Below are positions 45,699 through 54,840 of a stretch of 64,000 bases of DNA, piece after piece. The notes beneath the pieces were generated by a model, which saw nothing but the letters and a program-made list of their open reading frames with translations, made no database searches and had not been told where the DNA came from. A program made the translations under genes and the position numbers. The stretch is from NCBI GenBank assembly GCA_951813395.1, contig OX638356.1:1715340-1779339 (forward strand), written 5' to 3'. Position 1 is the stretch's first letter. Each line of letters begins with the position of its first letter. The stretch is from Longimicrobiales bacterium. Its GTDB lineage: Bacteria; Gemmatimonadota; Gemmatimonadetes; Longimicrobiales; Gaopeijiaceae.

Positions 45699-47243
45699 AT
45701 GGCGCACGAGCCCCGCAGAGGCTCCGCGAGTTCGCGGCGAGCCTTCCTCGAACGGGCGGGCGTTGGCGCGATGGCGCTCGCGCTGTCCCGTTGTACGCCC
45801 GAGGCCCCCGGCGGGGCGCAGGCCGACCGCGGCGGAGCGACCGGTCAGGGCTCCGATCGGCCCAACATCCTCCTGATCACGACCGACTACCAGAGTGGCA
45901 TGGATGTGCCGGCCATCGGTCACCGTTTCCTGGAAATGCCCACTCTGGAGCGGCTCGGCCGCGAGGGAGCGGTCTTCCGGCGTCACTATTCGACAGCGCC
46001 AATCTGCATCCCGGCGCGTAATACCTGGATCACCGGGCAATACCCCCACACCCATGGGAAGTGGGAGAACATCGGGGGCTGGGTGCCGGAATCCAGCCCG
46101 GTGCTCATGGAGGAACTGGGTGGGCGGGGCTACCAGACGACGGCGGTCGGCAAGCTCCACCTCGGCTTTCCCGACGACAAGCCGCTCGGCGGCTTCGACC
46201 GCTGGGTCTCGGCCGACCGGAAGGGCAACTACGGGGCGGCCGGGCAGCAGGACGACTACGCAGCGTTCCTGGCCGCGCGGGGACTCGTCCGCGACGACTA
46301 TCTCCGGATGGGCGCGGAGGCACCGATGCCTCACGTGTACGATTGGCCATGGGAGGAGTCCTGGCACATCGACGCGTACGTGGGCGAACGGGCTCTCGAA
46401 ATCGTTGAGCGGAGCGAACTGCAGCCGCCATGGTTCTTCTGGGTGTCCTTCAACGGTCCCCACAATCCCTGGGATCCGCCGGCCCGCTGCTCGGCTCCTT
46501 ACAAGGAGATGGACCTGCCGCTGGGTCACACATTCCCCGGCGAACTCGACACCAAGCCCACCGACCACACGAGGCTGCGCTTCAACTACACCGCAGAAAT
46601 CGCGCACCTGATCGACTCCGACTACCGGCGCCGGGACCAGATCATCCATGCCATCCGTGCCGGCCACTACGGAAACCTCACGTTCATCGACGAACAGGTG
46701 GGACGGGTCATCGACGCCCTCGAGCGCGGCGGCGAGCTGGACGACACGATCGTCCTCTGGACCAGCGATCACGGCTCGCACCTCGGAGATCACGACCTGA
46801 TCCACAAGGGCACGCACTACGACGCCTCGGCGAGGGTGCCGCTCGTGGTGCGCCATCCGTCCAGGGTCCAGCCGGGTGTGCGCGACGGCTTCACGGCCCA
46901 TGTCGATCTCATGCCGACGATCCTCTCGCTGGCGGGCGCACCCCCTCCGGAAGCCATGGAGGGCCGCGACCTGACCCCGTTGCTGGAGGGCAGGGTGCCC
47001 TCCGTACAGGACGAGGTTTTCATCGAGATCCGCGGCAGCACCTCCATTGTCACGGACCGATGGAAGATGGGACTCTATCCCCACGACCGCGAAGGCGACC
47101 TGTACGACCTGGAGGACGACCCGTTCGAGCTGATCAACCGCTACGGGGACGGTGACTACGCTGGTGTGCGCGAAGAGCTGTCCGAACGCATTCGCGAATT
47201 CGCGCCCGTGTGGCCGCCCGCGTTCTCGGTGGTGAACAGATGA
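45699..47243 (+). CDS. Tat-exported sulfatase, family S1, with CIPAR active-site motif
   Basis: A 514-residue type I sulfatase that should hydrolyse sulfate esters on a sugar. It has a Tat-like signal SSRRAFLERAGVGAMALALSRC (in pieces SRRAFLERAG and ALALSRC, the latter a possible lipobox). The catalytic domain starts PNILLITTDYQSG. The formylglycine site is C103-I-P-A-R107, a CxPxR variant of the usual CxPSR, followed by TGQYPHTHGKW. C-terminal metal ligands are in SDHGSHLGDHDLIHKGTHYD. Formylglycine conversion of Cys103 requires a maturing enzyme not present in this window. The next sulfatase overlaps it by 4 bases. Confidence 0.9.
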   Translation: MAHEPRRGSASSRRAFLERAGVGAMALALSRCTPEAPGGAQADRGGATGQGSDRPNILLITTDYQSGMDVPAIGHRFLEMPTLERLGREGAVFRRHYSTAPICIPARNTWITGQYPHTHGKWENIGGWVPESSPVLMEELGGRGYQTTAVGKLHLGFPDDKPLGGFDRWVSADRKGNYGAAGQQDDYAAFLAARGLVRDDYLRMGAEAPMPHVYDWPWEESWHIDAYVGERALEIVERSELQPPWFFWVSFNGPHNPWDPPARCSAPYKEMDLPLGHTFPGELDTKPTDHTRLRFNYTAEIAHLIDSDYRRRDQIIHAIRAGHYGNLTFIDEQVGRVIDALERGGELDDTIVLWTSDHGSHLGDHDLIHKGTHYDASARVPLVVRHPSRVQPGVRDGFTAHVDLMPTILSLAGAPPPEAMEGRDLTPLLEGRVPSVQDEVFIEIRGSTSIVTDRWKMGLYPHDREGDLYDLEDDPFELINRYGDGDYAGVREELSERIREFAPVWPPAFSVVNR

Positions 47244-48835
47244 TGAGACAAGCCCTCACTCGCCGTGCCCTGCCCGTGGCGCGCCCTGGCGATGCGGATG
47301 CTTGCCCGGGGCTACCGGTCCGCCTGTGGGTCGCCGCCACGCTGGCCCTGATGCCGGCGACCCATGCCTGCGCGAACTCCGACGAGGGTGCGTCCGACGA
47401 TGGGGTGGCCCCTCCCGACATCCTCTTCATCGTCATCGACGACATGAACGACTGGATCAGCCCACTGGGCGGCTATCCCGGCACGGTTCATACTCCGAGT
47501 CTGGAGCGTCTCGCTGCCCAGGGCGTGGTCTTCACGAACGCGCATGTGCCCGCGGTCTCGTGCAACCCGTCCCGGACGGCGGTGATGACCGGAGTGCGGC
47601 CCTCGACTTCGGGTGTCTACGACCTCAGGACGCTCTGGCATGAGGCGCCGGCGCTCCGCGATGTTGCGACATTGCCCGCGCACTTCCGCGCCAACGGCTA
47701 CCACACACTCGGAACGGGGAAGATCTTTCATGCCCTGTCGTGGCTCAACGGCAGCTACGGAGTCGACCAGAACGACGTGGACGCCTGGGACGAGTTCCAC
47801 CCGTCGCCCGACCAGCAGATGCCCGACGCGCGCTTCCCCGAGGGCACGGTGCGCACCGTGGATGAGCAGGGGTTCTGGCTGTACGAATGGGACCGCGTCG
47901 CGGCCGGGATCGGGGAGCGCCCGGAGATCGACGTACCCTACTTCATGGACTGGGCGCCCTTTCCGGAGGGCGAGCCGTTCCCGGACGAGAGGGTCACGGA
48001 CTGGGCTGTGGAGCAGCTGACCCGGGAGCGCGAGGAGCCGCTCTTCCTGGCCGTCGGCATCTTCAGGCCGCACATCCCGTGGTTCGTACCGGAACACTTC
48101 TTCGACCTGTACCCGCTGTCCGAGGTCCGGCTGCCCGAGCCCGGCAGCTGGCAGGAGGGCCTGCCCGAAGCAGGCCGGAGGATGGGTGCGGAGCGAAGGG
48201 TGTGGCACCAGTGGATCGAGGCCAATGGCGAGTGGCCGTCGGCCGTGCAGGGCTACCTCGCGTCCATCAGCTTCGCCGACGCCCAGGTGGGACGGCTTCT
48301 GGATGCCCTGGAGGAGAGCGGCCGGGCGGACCGGACGATCGTCGTGCTCTGGTCCGACCACGGATTCCATCTCGGGGAGCGAGAGACGTGGGAGAAGTTC
48401 ACCCTCTGGGAGGAGTCCACCCGGGTGCCGTTCATCGTGGTGGCGCCGGGTCAGGTAGAACCCGCCACGCGTTCGGCGCGCGCGATCGACCTGCTCGACA
48501 TCTACCCGACGCTCGTGGAGCTTGCCGGCCTGCCCGGCCCGGCGCACGAGTTCGAAGGGGGAAGCCTGATGCCGTGGCTACGGGACCCGACGCGCCCAGG
48601 GGAGCGGCCGGCCATCTCGACGGCGGCCAGCGGCCAGCACACGGTGCGCTCGGACCGCTGGCGCTACATCCGGTATCGGGACGGAAGTGGGGAGCTGTAC
48701 GACCACGAGAGCGACCCGGAGGAGCGGGTCAACCTTGCGGGCGACCCGATGTACGCGGACACGTTGGCAATGCTGGGTGGCTGGCTGGAGCCGATTCTGG
48801 CAGCCGAAGCGGAACGGAATCCGGCCGGTAGCTGA
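47240..48835 (+). CDS. Exported sulfatase, iduronate-2-sulfatase-like
   Basis: A 531-residue S1-family sulfatase. The N-terminus has a hydrophobic export segment (LPVRLWVAATLALMPATHAC). The catalytic domain starts PDILFIVIDDMNDWISPLGGYPG, and the site C108-N-P-S-R is the canonical CxPSR, within AHVPAVSCNPSRTAVMTGVRPSTSGVY (in pieces). GTGKIFH, FRPHIPWFVPEHFFDLYP and WSDHGFHLGERETWEKFTLWEESTRVPF match the iduronate-2-sulfatase-like subgroup. The true substrate is unknown. ATG 47240 overlaps the stop of the previous sulfatase (ATGATGA), implying co-translation. Convergent with the cytochrome gene, with one base between the two stop codons. Confidence 0.92.
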   Translation: MMRQALTRRALPVARPGDADACPGLPVRLWVAATLALMPATHACANSDEGASDDGVAPPDILFIVIDDMNDWISPLGGYPGTVHTPSLERLAAQGVVFTNAHVPAVSCNPSRTAVMTGVRPSTSGVYDLRTLWHEAPALRDVATLPAHFRANGYHTLGTGKIFHALSWLNGSYGVDQNDVDAWDEFHPSPDQQMPDARFPEGTVRTVDEQGFWLYEWDRVAAGIGERPEIDVPYFMDWAPFPEGEPFPDERVTDWAVEQLTREREEPLFLAVGIFRPHIPWFVPEHFFDLYPLSEVRLPEPGSWQEGLPEAGRRMGAERRVWHQWIEANGEWPSAVQGYLASISFADAQVGRLLDALEESGRADRTIVVLWSDHGFHLGERETWEKFTLWEESTRVPFIVVAPGQVEPATRSARAIDLLDIYPTLVELAGLPGPAHEFEGGSLMPWLRDPTRPGERPAISTAASGQHTVRSDRWRYIRYRDGSGELYDHESDPEERVNLAGDPMYADTLAMLGGWLEPILAAEAERNPAGS

Positions 48836-48836
48836 C

Positions 48837-51239
48837 TCAGCGGCTCAATTCCGAGATCAGTGCCGGGCCCGCGGGATCGCGGGGGTGGGCCTCGGCCAAC
48901 GCCCGCGCGTACCGCAGCGCCTCGCCCGTCCGGCCGGCGTCGCGGTGCAGCACGGCCAGCGCGACCAGAATATCGCGGTCGCGGGGGTGCCGGTTCAGCG
49001 CCTGCTCCAGCACGTCCCGGGCCGCCGCGGTGTCCCCCGCCGACCGGAGGGCCACGGCGTACGTGTAGGCGTAGCGGGTGCCCCGGGCCTCATGCTCGGC
49101 GGCCCGCCGCAGTGAGGCCATCGCTTCGCCGCTGCGGCCCAGCCGGACGAGCAGCAGTCCCAGCGCGTGGTGCGCGTCTGCTGATCGGGGCGACTGGTCC
49201 AGTGCGGACCGCAGGAGAGGCTCGCCCTCGGGGTCGCGGTCGGCGCGGCGGTACAGGTCCGCGAGGTTGACGTATGCGGGCACGAAGGCGGGGTCCAGGG
49301 CGATGGCCTTCTCGAGGGCCGTTTCGGCCCGGTTGCGGTCGTCTTCCAGCACCGCCAGCCAGGCCAGGTTGAGTTGCGCTTCCGGGCGTTCTGCATTGGC
49401 GAGCTGCGCCTCGCGGTACTCGGCCAGAGCTTGGCGCAGCGCCGGTTGGAGCGGCGGGGGGAGCGGCACGGCAGTCGGCGGGGCAGGCGCGGAACGGGGT
49501 CGCGGCTGGCCCGTCCCGTTGCCCCCGTCGGGTTGGATCGCGAAGGGGGCCACGGCCTCGGCGGCGGCCAGGCGGACCGCGCGTACAGGATCCTGGAGAA
49601 GTGGCACCGACATGTCCAGGAGTTGTCGAGTGGGCGAGAGCCCGACACCGCGCACGGCTCCGAGTCGGACGATCGGATCCGGATCCTGCAGCCCTCGCCG
49701 CACCGCTGCCACACGCTCCGGGGCAGGGTCGGACCCCAGCAGGGTCAGCGCCGTCGCCCTGGTGATGGCAGGGGCCCCGGGGTCGCGCAGCAGCGCGTAC
49801 AGCCCGGGACGACTCTCCGGATCTCCCCTGCGGGCGGCGTCGAGCGCGAGGGCGTGGTATCGCGTGCGCCGGGTCGGGGCGCCGTCCCGTCGCTCCGCGA
49901 TCGTGGCGGCGGCCTCGGCGCCCGTCATCTCCGAGTGGCAGGTCGTGCACGGATCCGCCGCACCGATGTCCCGGGATGTCTCCGCGTCCGGTACGCGGAA
50001 GGAATGGTCGCGCCGCGGGTCCACCCCCATGTAGGTGCGCGCAGCCATGTGACAGGAGACGCACAGGGACGCCCTTGTCCCACTCTCGTGGAAGTGGTGA
50101 TCGGGGGTGTCGAACCGCGACGGTGTGTGACATGTCGCGCAGACGGCGTTGCCCTCGCCCCGGACGCGGAGCGAATGCGCATCGTGACAGTCGTTGCATG
50201 TGACCCCGGCGCGATACATGGCGCTCTGCACGAACGAGCCCCAGACGTAGACCTCGCCCCGGATCTGTCCGTCCGCGAAGTAGAGCCCCTCTTCGAGCAG
50301 CGCCGGCTGGTGCGAGTCGAGAAGCGTCTGGCCGTGCCGGTAGCGCGCGGTGATCGCGGAGCGCCGGGCGTGGCAGCGGCCGCAGGTGTCGACCTGTCCA
50401 TCGGAGGCTGGCCCCGCGAGAGGACGGGCGGTTCCGGTCTGCGGATCCCGCAACCAGGCCCCGGGATCGTGTGCGTCGAAGCGGACGACAAGTCCGAGGT
50501 CCGCCCCCTCGAGCGACGCCGCGGGAACGAACGATCCGGAGTCAAGAGCCTCCGCCCAGGCCACATGCCCCGAGCCCGGTCCATGGCAGGCTTCGCAGCC
50601 CACGTCCGGCTCGGCCCACTCGGTGGCATAGCGATCCGACGCCGCCGAGTAGTTCTTGCGCAAGCCCGTCGAATGGCAATCGGCACACATCGAATTCCAG
50701 TTGAAATCGCGTCCGCTCCAGTGCCGGACGTCGCGCACGGCGGGCGCGGGGCCGGTCGCGACCGGGACATCGCTTTCCCCCGGCTCAACCTCGAACCAGC
50801 GCTGTCCGCCCTGGTCGACCGGGCGCGAGTCCCACGCGACGGGGAGCACCTGGTAGCGCCCCCCCGGGAACTCGACCAGGTATTGCTGCAGGGGGACGGC
50901 TCCGAAGGTGTATGCAACGCGATACTCTCCCGCCGCGCCTCCGGGACCCTCGGCACGGGCGACGAACGCCGGCCCATCGCGGAGGAGCGTCCAGACCGAC
51001 GACGACCCTTCGAATCGAGCGCCTCCGAAGTCACCCAGGACGGTCTCGGCGGTGGCGCCCTGCATCGCAAGGTCGTGGTGCGATCCGGCCCAAAGGTCCG
51101 CTTCGGCCGTGTGGCAGGACATGCACTGGGCGTTGCCCACGAATCCCGACTCGGCCGAGAGCATTTCGCCGTCACCCCGGGGAGCGCATGCAACGAACGA
51201 GATCGGCAATAATGTAAAGTAAACATTACATAATGTCAT
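48837..51239 (-). CDS. Octahaem c-type cytochrome with HEAT and TPR repeats
   Basis: An 800-residue exported protein. Eight CXXCH haem sites occur in order: CMSCH, CADCH, CEACH, CGRCH, CNDCH, CATCH, CVSCH, CTTCH, all in the N-terminal half. A HEAT-like region follows (RATALTLLGSDPAPERVAAVRRGLQDPDPIVRLGAV in pieces), then a Pro-rich linker and TPR repeats to the end (LNLAWLAVLEDDRNRAETALEKAIALDPAFVPAYVNLADLYRR in pieces). A lipobox-like SFVAC lies at residue 18. Likely periplasmic electron carrier or redox-sensing scaffold; no oxidase or reductase lies next to it. Start uncertain: ATG 51239 sits inside a palindrome, and GTG 51257 would add a charged residue to the signal. Neither has a clear ribosome site. 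Confidence 0.85.
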   Translation of the reverse strand: MTLCNVYFTLLPISFVACAPRGDGEMLSAESGFVGNAQCMSCHTAEADLWAGSHHDLAMQGATAETVLGDFGGARFEGSSSVWTLLRDGPAFVARAEGPGGAAGEYRVAYTFGAVPLQQYLVEFPGGRYQVLPVAWDSRPVDQGGQRWFEVEPGESDVPVATGPAPAVRDVRHWSGRDFNWNSMCADCHSTGLRKNYSAASDRYATEWAEPDVGCEACHGPGSGHVAWAEALDSGSFVPAASLEGADLGLVVRFDAHDPGAWLRDPQTGTARPLAGPASDGQVDTCGRCHARRSAITARYRHGQTLLDSHQPALLEEGLYFADGQIRGEVYVWGSFVQSAMYRAGVTCNDCHDAHSLRVRGEGNAVCATCHTPSRFDTPDHHFHESGTRASLCVSCHMAARTYMGVDPRRDHSFRVPDAETSRDIGAADPCTTCHSEMTGAEAAATIAERRDGAPTRRTRYHALALDAARRGDPESRPGLYALLRDPGAPAITRATALTLLGSDPAPERVAAVRRGLQDPDPIVRLGAVRGVGLSPTRQLLDMSVPLLQDPVRAVRLAAAEAVAPFAIQPDGGNGTGQPRPRSAPAPPTAVPLPPPLQPALRQALAEYREAQLANAERPEAQLNLAWLAVLEDDRNRAETALEKAIALDPAFVPAYVNLADLYRRADRDPEGEPLLRSALDQSPRSADAHHALGLLLVRLGRSGEAMASLRRAAEHEARGTRYAYTYAVALRSAGDTAAARDVLEQALNRHPRDRDILVALAVLHRDAGRTGEALRYARALAEAHPRDPAGPALISELSR

Positions 51240-51250
51240 GTTTACTTTAC
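51214..51250. promoter_or_regulatory. AT-rich 37-bp inverted repeat, likely operator
   Basis: Perfect 13-base arms GTAAAGTAAACAT (51214-51226) and ATGTTTACTTTAC (51238-51250) around an 11-base loop. Nested inside is a second palindrome, ACATTA-CA-TAATGT (51223-51236). The block is almost pure A/T in a GC-rich genome and lies between the divergent cytochrome and amidohydrolase genes, covering the cytochrome start codon. It looks like a binding site for a dimeric or double-dimeric repressor. Confidence 0.75.
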
Positions 51251-51536
51251 TAGTCACGTGTGTAGGACTACGTTTGGGGGGCACCTGTTGGCAGGGTCGT
51301 TCGGAGCCTTCGGGATTGGCCTCGCAGGCCTCCGCCGGGTTGTCGGGAACCGCAGCATAGAAGCGGGTGCGAAACAGGGCAAGGAAAGAGGACCGGACTT
51401 GCCGCCCGTGGAGGAACCGACGCCGGAGGGGGGGATCCTTGTTCGGCGGTACCCCAGGACCTATATCGGTGGCAACGGCGTGCGGCCCGCATCTATTCAT
51501 GCCGTCGGAGTACGGCGCGTCCAAGGGATGGCAACC
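51251..51536 (+). other. Leader region before the amidohydrolase gene
   Basis: This region extends the amidohydrolase frame upstream but encodes nonconserved sequence. It follows the 37-bp palindrome and ends with AAGGG before the ATG at 51537. No RNA element or small gene was recognised; CTATATC near 51460 could be part of a promoter. Confidence 0.35.
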
Positions 51537-53060
51537 ATGATCACCACCCCCGCCTTTCGGTATTCCTTTTCCGCGATCCTGTTGTTCTCGCTGGTGCTCG
51601 GGTCGTCCACCGTTGCCGCCGGCCAGGCCGCGACCGCCGTCGTCGGCGCCACCCTCATCGACGGGAACGGCGGTCCGCCCCTCGAGAACGGCACGATCGT
51701 CTGGACGGGCAACCGGATCACGGCCGTCGGACCGCGAGGCTCGATCGAGGTGCCCGACGGCGCCCGTGTGATCGATGGCGCCGGCAGGTTCGTCACGCCC
51801 GGTTTCATTGACAGCAACGTTCACCTGTCGCTGTACGGGGCAGGGGAGACCATCGTTCGCTATTTCGACCGGAATGCGGCCCTGACGCTCGAGGCCGCGC
51901 AGATGCAACTCAAGCACGGCTTCACGACCGTGCGCGACAGCTACGGGTCGCTACTCGCCCTGATGGAGATTCGCGATGCGGTTGCCCGCGGCGACACGGT
52001 CGGGCCGCGCATGCTGGTGGCGGGGAACATCGTCGGGTGGGGCGGGCCGTATTCGATCAGCTTCTCGCTCATACGCGAACGGGGTCTGACCCTCTTCCAG
52101 GAGCAGTTCAACGACTACATCACTCAGGGTTCGGGCGAGGAACTCATGGAGATGGAGCCCGAAGATCTCCGTGCCGCGATCAACGACTACCTCGACCTGG
52201 GCCCGGACTTCATCAAGTTCGGGGGCACGGGCCACTTCTCGAATCCGATCATGATCGGGTTCTCGTCGAGGGCGCAGCGCGTGATGGTCGAGGAGACGCA
52301 CAAGCGCGGCCTCGTGGCCGAAACGCACTCTACGAGCCCAGAGGGGCTGCGTATCTCGGTGGAGGCCGGCATCGACCTCATTCAGCATCCGGGGGTGCTC
52401 TCCTCCGACATGTCGGACGAGCTGGTCGAGATGATTGTCGACCGTGGGATCGTGTGCGCGTTCCTCTCCAACACGGTTACCGGCAAGGCCTGGCAGGATC
52501 ACCTCGATGCGCAGGCCGAGCGGATGGAGAGGGAGGCGAAGGAGAAGACCGAAGCCGAGGCGGCGGGCCAGGACGCGGACAGGAGGAAGAAGACCTCGGC
52601 CGAGTTGCGCGCGGAGCGGCGTGCTCGCGGCGGGGGCATCGAGATCCGCCGCCGCAACACCGAGAGGCTCATCGAGGCCGGATGCGTATCCACGATCGGG
52701 ACCGACAACTACCTGGGCACCGCGCCCGAGTTTCGGCGGTCGCCCAAGGCCGAGAACCAGGCCTTCGGGTCTGGCAGCGTCATTGCGACCGAAGGGTTGG
52801 TGGAACTCGGCATGACCCCGATGGAGGCGATCGTGGCCGTGACGAGGAACGGAGCGATCGCGTCCAGGATGCTCGACGATCTGGGTACGCTCGAGGTCGA
52901 CAAGTTCGCGGATATCCTGATACTGGACGCGAACCCTGTCGAGGATATCAGCAATATCCGCGCTATCGGCACCATCATCCGCGATGGCCTCATCGTAGAT
53001 CGTGACGCGCTCCCGTACGAGAGGATCTTCTCACGGCCGGGCAAGGGGCACGCGTGGTGA
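51537..53060 (+). CDS. Secreted amidohydrolase-superfamily protein
   Basis: A 507-residue protein with a Sec signal (FSAILLFSLVLGSSTVAAGQ). The composite-domain start is VGATLIDGNGGPPLENGTIV. The TIM barrel has metal-site segments PGFIDSNVHLSLYG, KFGGTGH, VAETHSTSPEGL, IDLIQHPG and GTDNYLGT. The first HxH pair reads N-V-H, so the first His ligand is replaced by Asn. A charged helical insert (ERMEREAKEKTEAEAAGQDADRRKKTSAELRAERR in pieces) lies between strands 6 and 7. Related exported proteins include prolidase-like and imidazolonepropionase-like amidohydrolases; no substrate can be named. ATG 51537 is preferred for its signal peptide and the AAGGG upstream. Confidence 0.82.
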   Translation: MITTPAFRYSFSAILLFSLVLGSSTVAAGQAATAVVGATLIDGNGGPPLENGTIVWTGNRITAVGPRGSIEVPDGARVIDGAGRFVTPGFIDSNVHLSLYGAGETIVRYFDRNAALTLEAAQMQLKHGFTTVRDSYGSLLALMEIRDAVARGDTVGPRMLVAGNIVGWGGPYSISFSLIRERGLTLFQEQFNDYITQGSGEELMEMEPEDLRAAINDYLDLGPDFIKFGGTGHFSNPIMIGFSSRAQRVMVEETHKRGLVAETHSTSPEGLRISVEAGIDLIQHPGVLSSDMSDELVEMIVDRGIVCAFLSNTVTGKAWQDHLDAQAERMEREAKEKTEAEAAGQDADRRKKTSAELRAERRARGGGIEIRRRNTERLIEAGCVSTIGTDNYLGTAPEFRRSPKAENQAFGSGSVIATEGLVELGMTPMEAIVAVTRNGAIASRMLDDLGTLEVDKFADILILDANPVEDISNIRAIGTIIRDGLIVDRDALPYERIFSRPGKGHAW

Positions 53061-53157
53061 GCTGCCGGGCGGGGATACGAGGACGGTGCGGTATGCGGGC
53101 CAGCGGGTCGAGGTGAGGTTCTGAGCAGAGGAGGTCCAGCCCGCCGTCCCGCGCGGC

Positions 53158-54840
53158 CTAGGAGGCTTCCGGCCGCGGAAATACCCGGACCCGGTTCGCC
53201 CAATCCTCCCACATCGCCGTCAGCCGCGCCAGCTCACCGGGTTGGCGCGCGGCCAGATTCAGCGTCTCGGTCCGGTCGAGCTCCGTGTCGTAGAGTTCCC
53301 AGGGGCCGGTGCTCCCACGCGCGACCGCCTTCCACGAGCCGTGCGCAACGGCCCGGCTCCCTTCGTGCTCGACATAGATCGCGCCCCGGTCCAGGGGCCG
53401 GTCGTCCGTGAATGCCGGCACCAGACTCACGCCTTCCATGGGCTGGATCTGTTCGCCGGCGTAGTCGGTGGGGTAGGCGGCCCCGGCGAGTTCCACGAGT
53501 GTCGGCATGATGTCGATCAGATGGCCGGGCTGGTCCCTCAGTGCGCCCGCGGCGGGAATGCCCGCCCGCCAGTGCGCGATGAGCGGTGTCGCGACGCCCC
53601 CGGTGTGGGTCAGGGCCTTGTAAAGGCGGAAGGGCGTGTTCGAGAGGTTGGCCCACGGGAGGCCGTAGCTCTGGTAGGTGTCGTCGGGGCCCGGCATCAC
53701 GGCCGGGTCGTTGCCAACCTGGATCGGGCTGCCGTCCAGCGTGAACTCCCGGCTGACACGCTCGCCCCCCCGGAGGATGTAGTCGTACCAGCCCTGGGTG
53801 TTGATCTCCTCCGCGCACCCGCCGTTGTCGGAGAGGAACAGGATCAGCGTGTCGTCCAAGACCTCCCGCCGTCGCAGCGTATCGAGCAGGTGCCCGATCG
53901 CCCGGTCCATCGACTCGACCTGTGCCGCGTAGACCTCCATGCGGCGGAGGTGCCAGGCGCGGTCTTCCGCTGCCTCCCAGGGGGGCGCTCCGGCCTCCCG
54001 CTCCGGCAGCGCCCAGCGGGGGTCGACGATCGCCGCCGCCAGCATCCGCTCGTGGCGCTCCCGCCTCAGACGGTCCCAGCCGGCGTCGAAACGCCCCCGT
54101 GCCAGGGCGACATCCTCCTCGGGAGCGTGGAGCGGCCAGTGGGGCGCCGTGAACGACTGATAGAGGAAGAACGGCGCGTCGGGCCTACGGTCCAGGTGAT
54201 CCTCGAGGAACCGGACGGATTGGGCGCCGATGGCGTCCGTGTAGTAGAAGCCTTCGCCCAGCTCCTCGAAGGGGTCGTTATCGAGGGTCAGCGTCTGGGG
54301 CTCGAAGTAGCTGCCCGCGCCGGTGATCGTGCCGAAGTAGCGGTCGAAGCCGCGCTGAAGCGGCCAGTTGTGCTTCGGCCCGTCCGCCTCGATGAAGCGG
54401 GTGACGTGCCACTTGCCCGTGGCGTACGTCCCGTAGCCGGCATCCCGGAGGACCTCTGCCAGCGTGACGCAGTCGCGGACGAGGTCGCCGCGGTAGCCTG
54501 GCACGCCCCGGTCGTTCATCATGCCGCCCACCCCGGCCTGGTGGGGATAGAGACCGGTGAGGATGCACGCCCTGGAGGGGCAGCAGCGGGCCGCGTTGAT
54601 GAAATTGGTGAAGCGCAACCCTCCCAGTCCCAGGAAGTCGATGTTGGGGGTGAGCAGCTCGCCGCCATAGCAACCGATGTCGGAGTAGCCCAGGTCGTCC
54701 GCGAAGATCAGAACGACGTTGGGCCGCCGGGCGTCCTGCCCGGCAGGCTGGGCGCAACCGGCGAGGCTCCCCAGTATGGCGGGCCCGGCGAACGCGGCCG
54801 AGCCTGCCGAGGCACGGCGCACGAATTCTCGACGGTTCAT
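53158..54840 (-). CDS. Tat-exported arylsulfatase, family S1
   Basis: A 560-residue sulfatase. Its signal starts MNRREFVRRASAGSAAFAGP and ends near a lipobox LAGCA (Cys 29). The catalytic domain has PNVVLIFADDLGYSDIGCYGGE with the metal-binding Asp pair and the formylglycine site C86-C-P-S-R90. TGLYPHQAGVGGMM, TGKWHVTRF, YQSFTAPHWPLHAPEED and FLSDNGGCAEEI follow. It is arylsulfatase A-like in layout, so removal of sulfate from a glycan is likely. Its ATG overlaps the upstream GH127 gene stop by one base, making it the last gene of the second glycan operon. Confidence 0.93.
   Translation of the reverse strand: MNRREFVRRASAGSAAFAGPAILGSLAGCAQPAGQDARRPNVVLIFADDLGYSDIGCYGGELLTPNIDFLGLGGLRFTNFINAARCCPSRACILTGLYPHQAGVGGMMNDRGVPGYRGDLVRDCVTLAEVLRDAGYGTYATGKWHVTRFIEADGPKHNWPLQRGFDRYFGTITGAGSYFEPQTLTLDNDPFEELGEGFYYTDAIGAQSVRFLEDHLDRRPDAPFFLYQSFTAPHWPLHAPEEDVALARGRFDAGWDRLRRERHERMLAAAIVDPRWALPEREAGAPPWEAAEDRAWHLRRMEVYAAQVESMDRAIGHLLDTLRRREVLDDTLILFLSDNGGCAEEINTQGWYDYILRGGERVSREFTLDGSPIQVGNDPAVMPGPDDTYQSYGLPWANLSNTPFRLYKALTHTGGVATPLIAHWRAGIPAAGALRDQPGHLIDIMPTLVELAGAAYPTDYAGEQIQPMEGVSLVPAFTDDRPLDRGAIYVEHEGSRAVAHGSWKAVARGSTGPWELYDTELDRTETLNLAARQPGELARLTAMWEDWANRVRVFPRPEAS

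Noticed and set aside
51240-51917. Upstream extension of the cytochrome frame.
   Set aside because: The extra sequence overlaps the amidohydrolase coding region and has no export signal. Only the short GTG 51257 variant is kept as an alternative.
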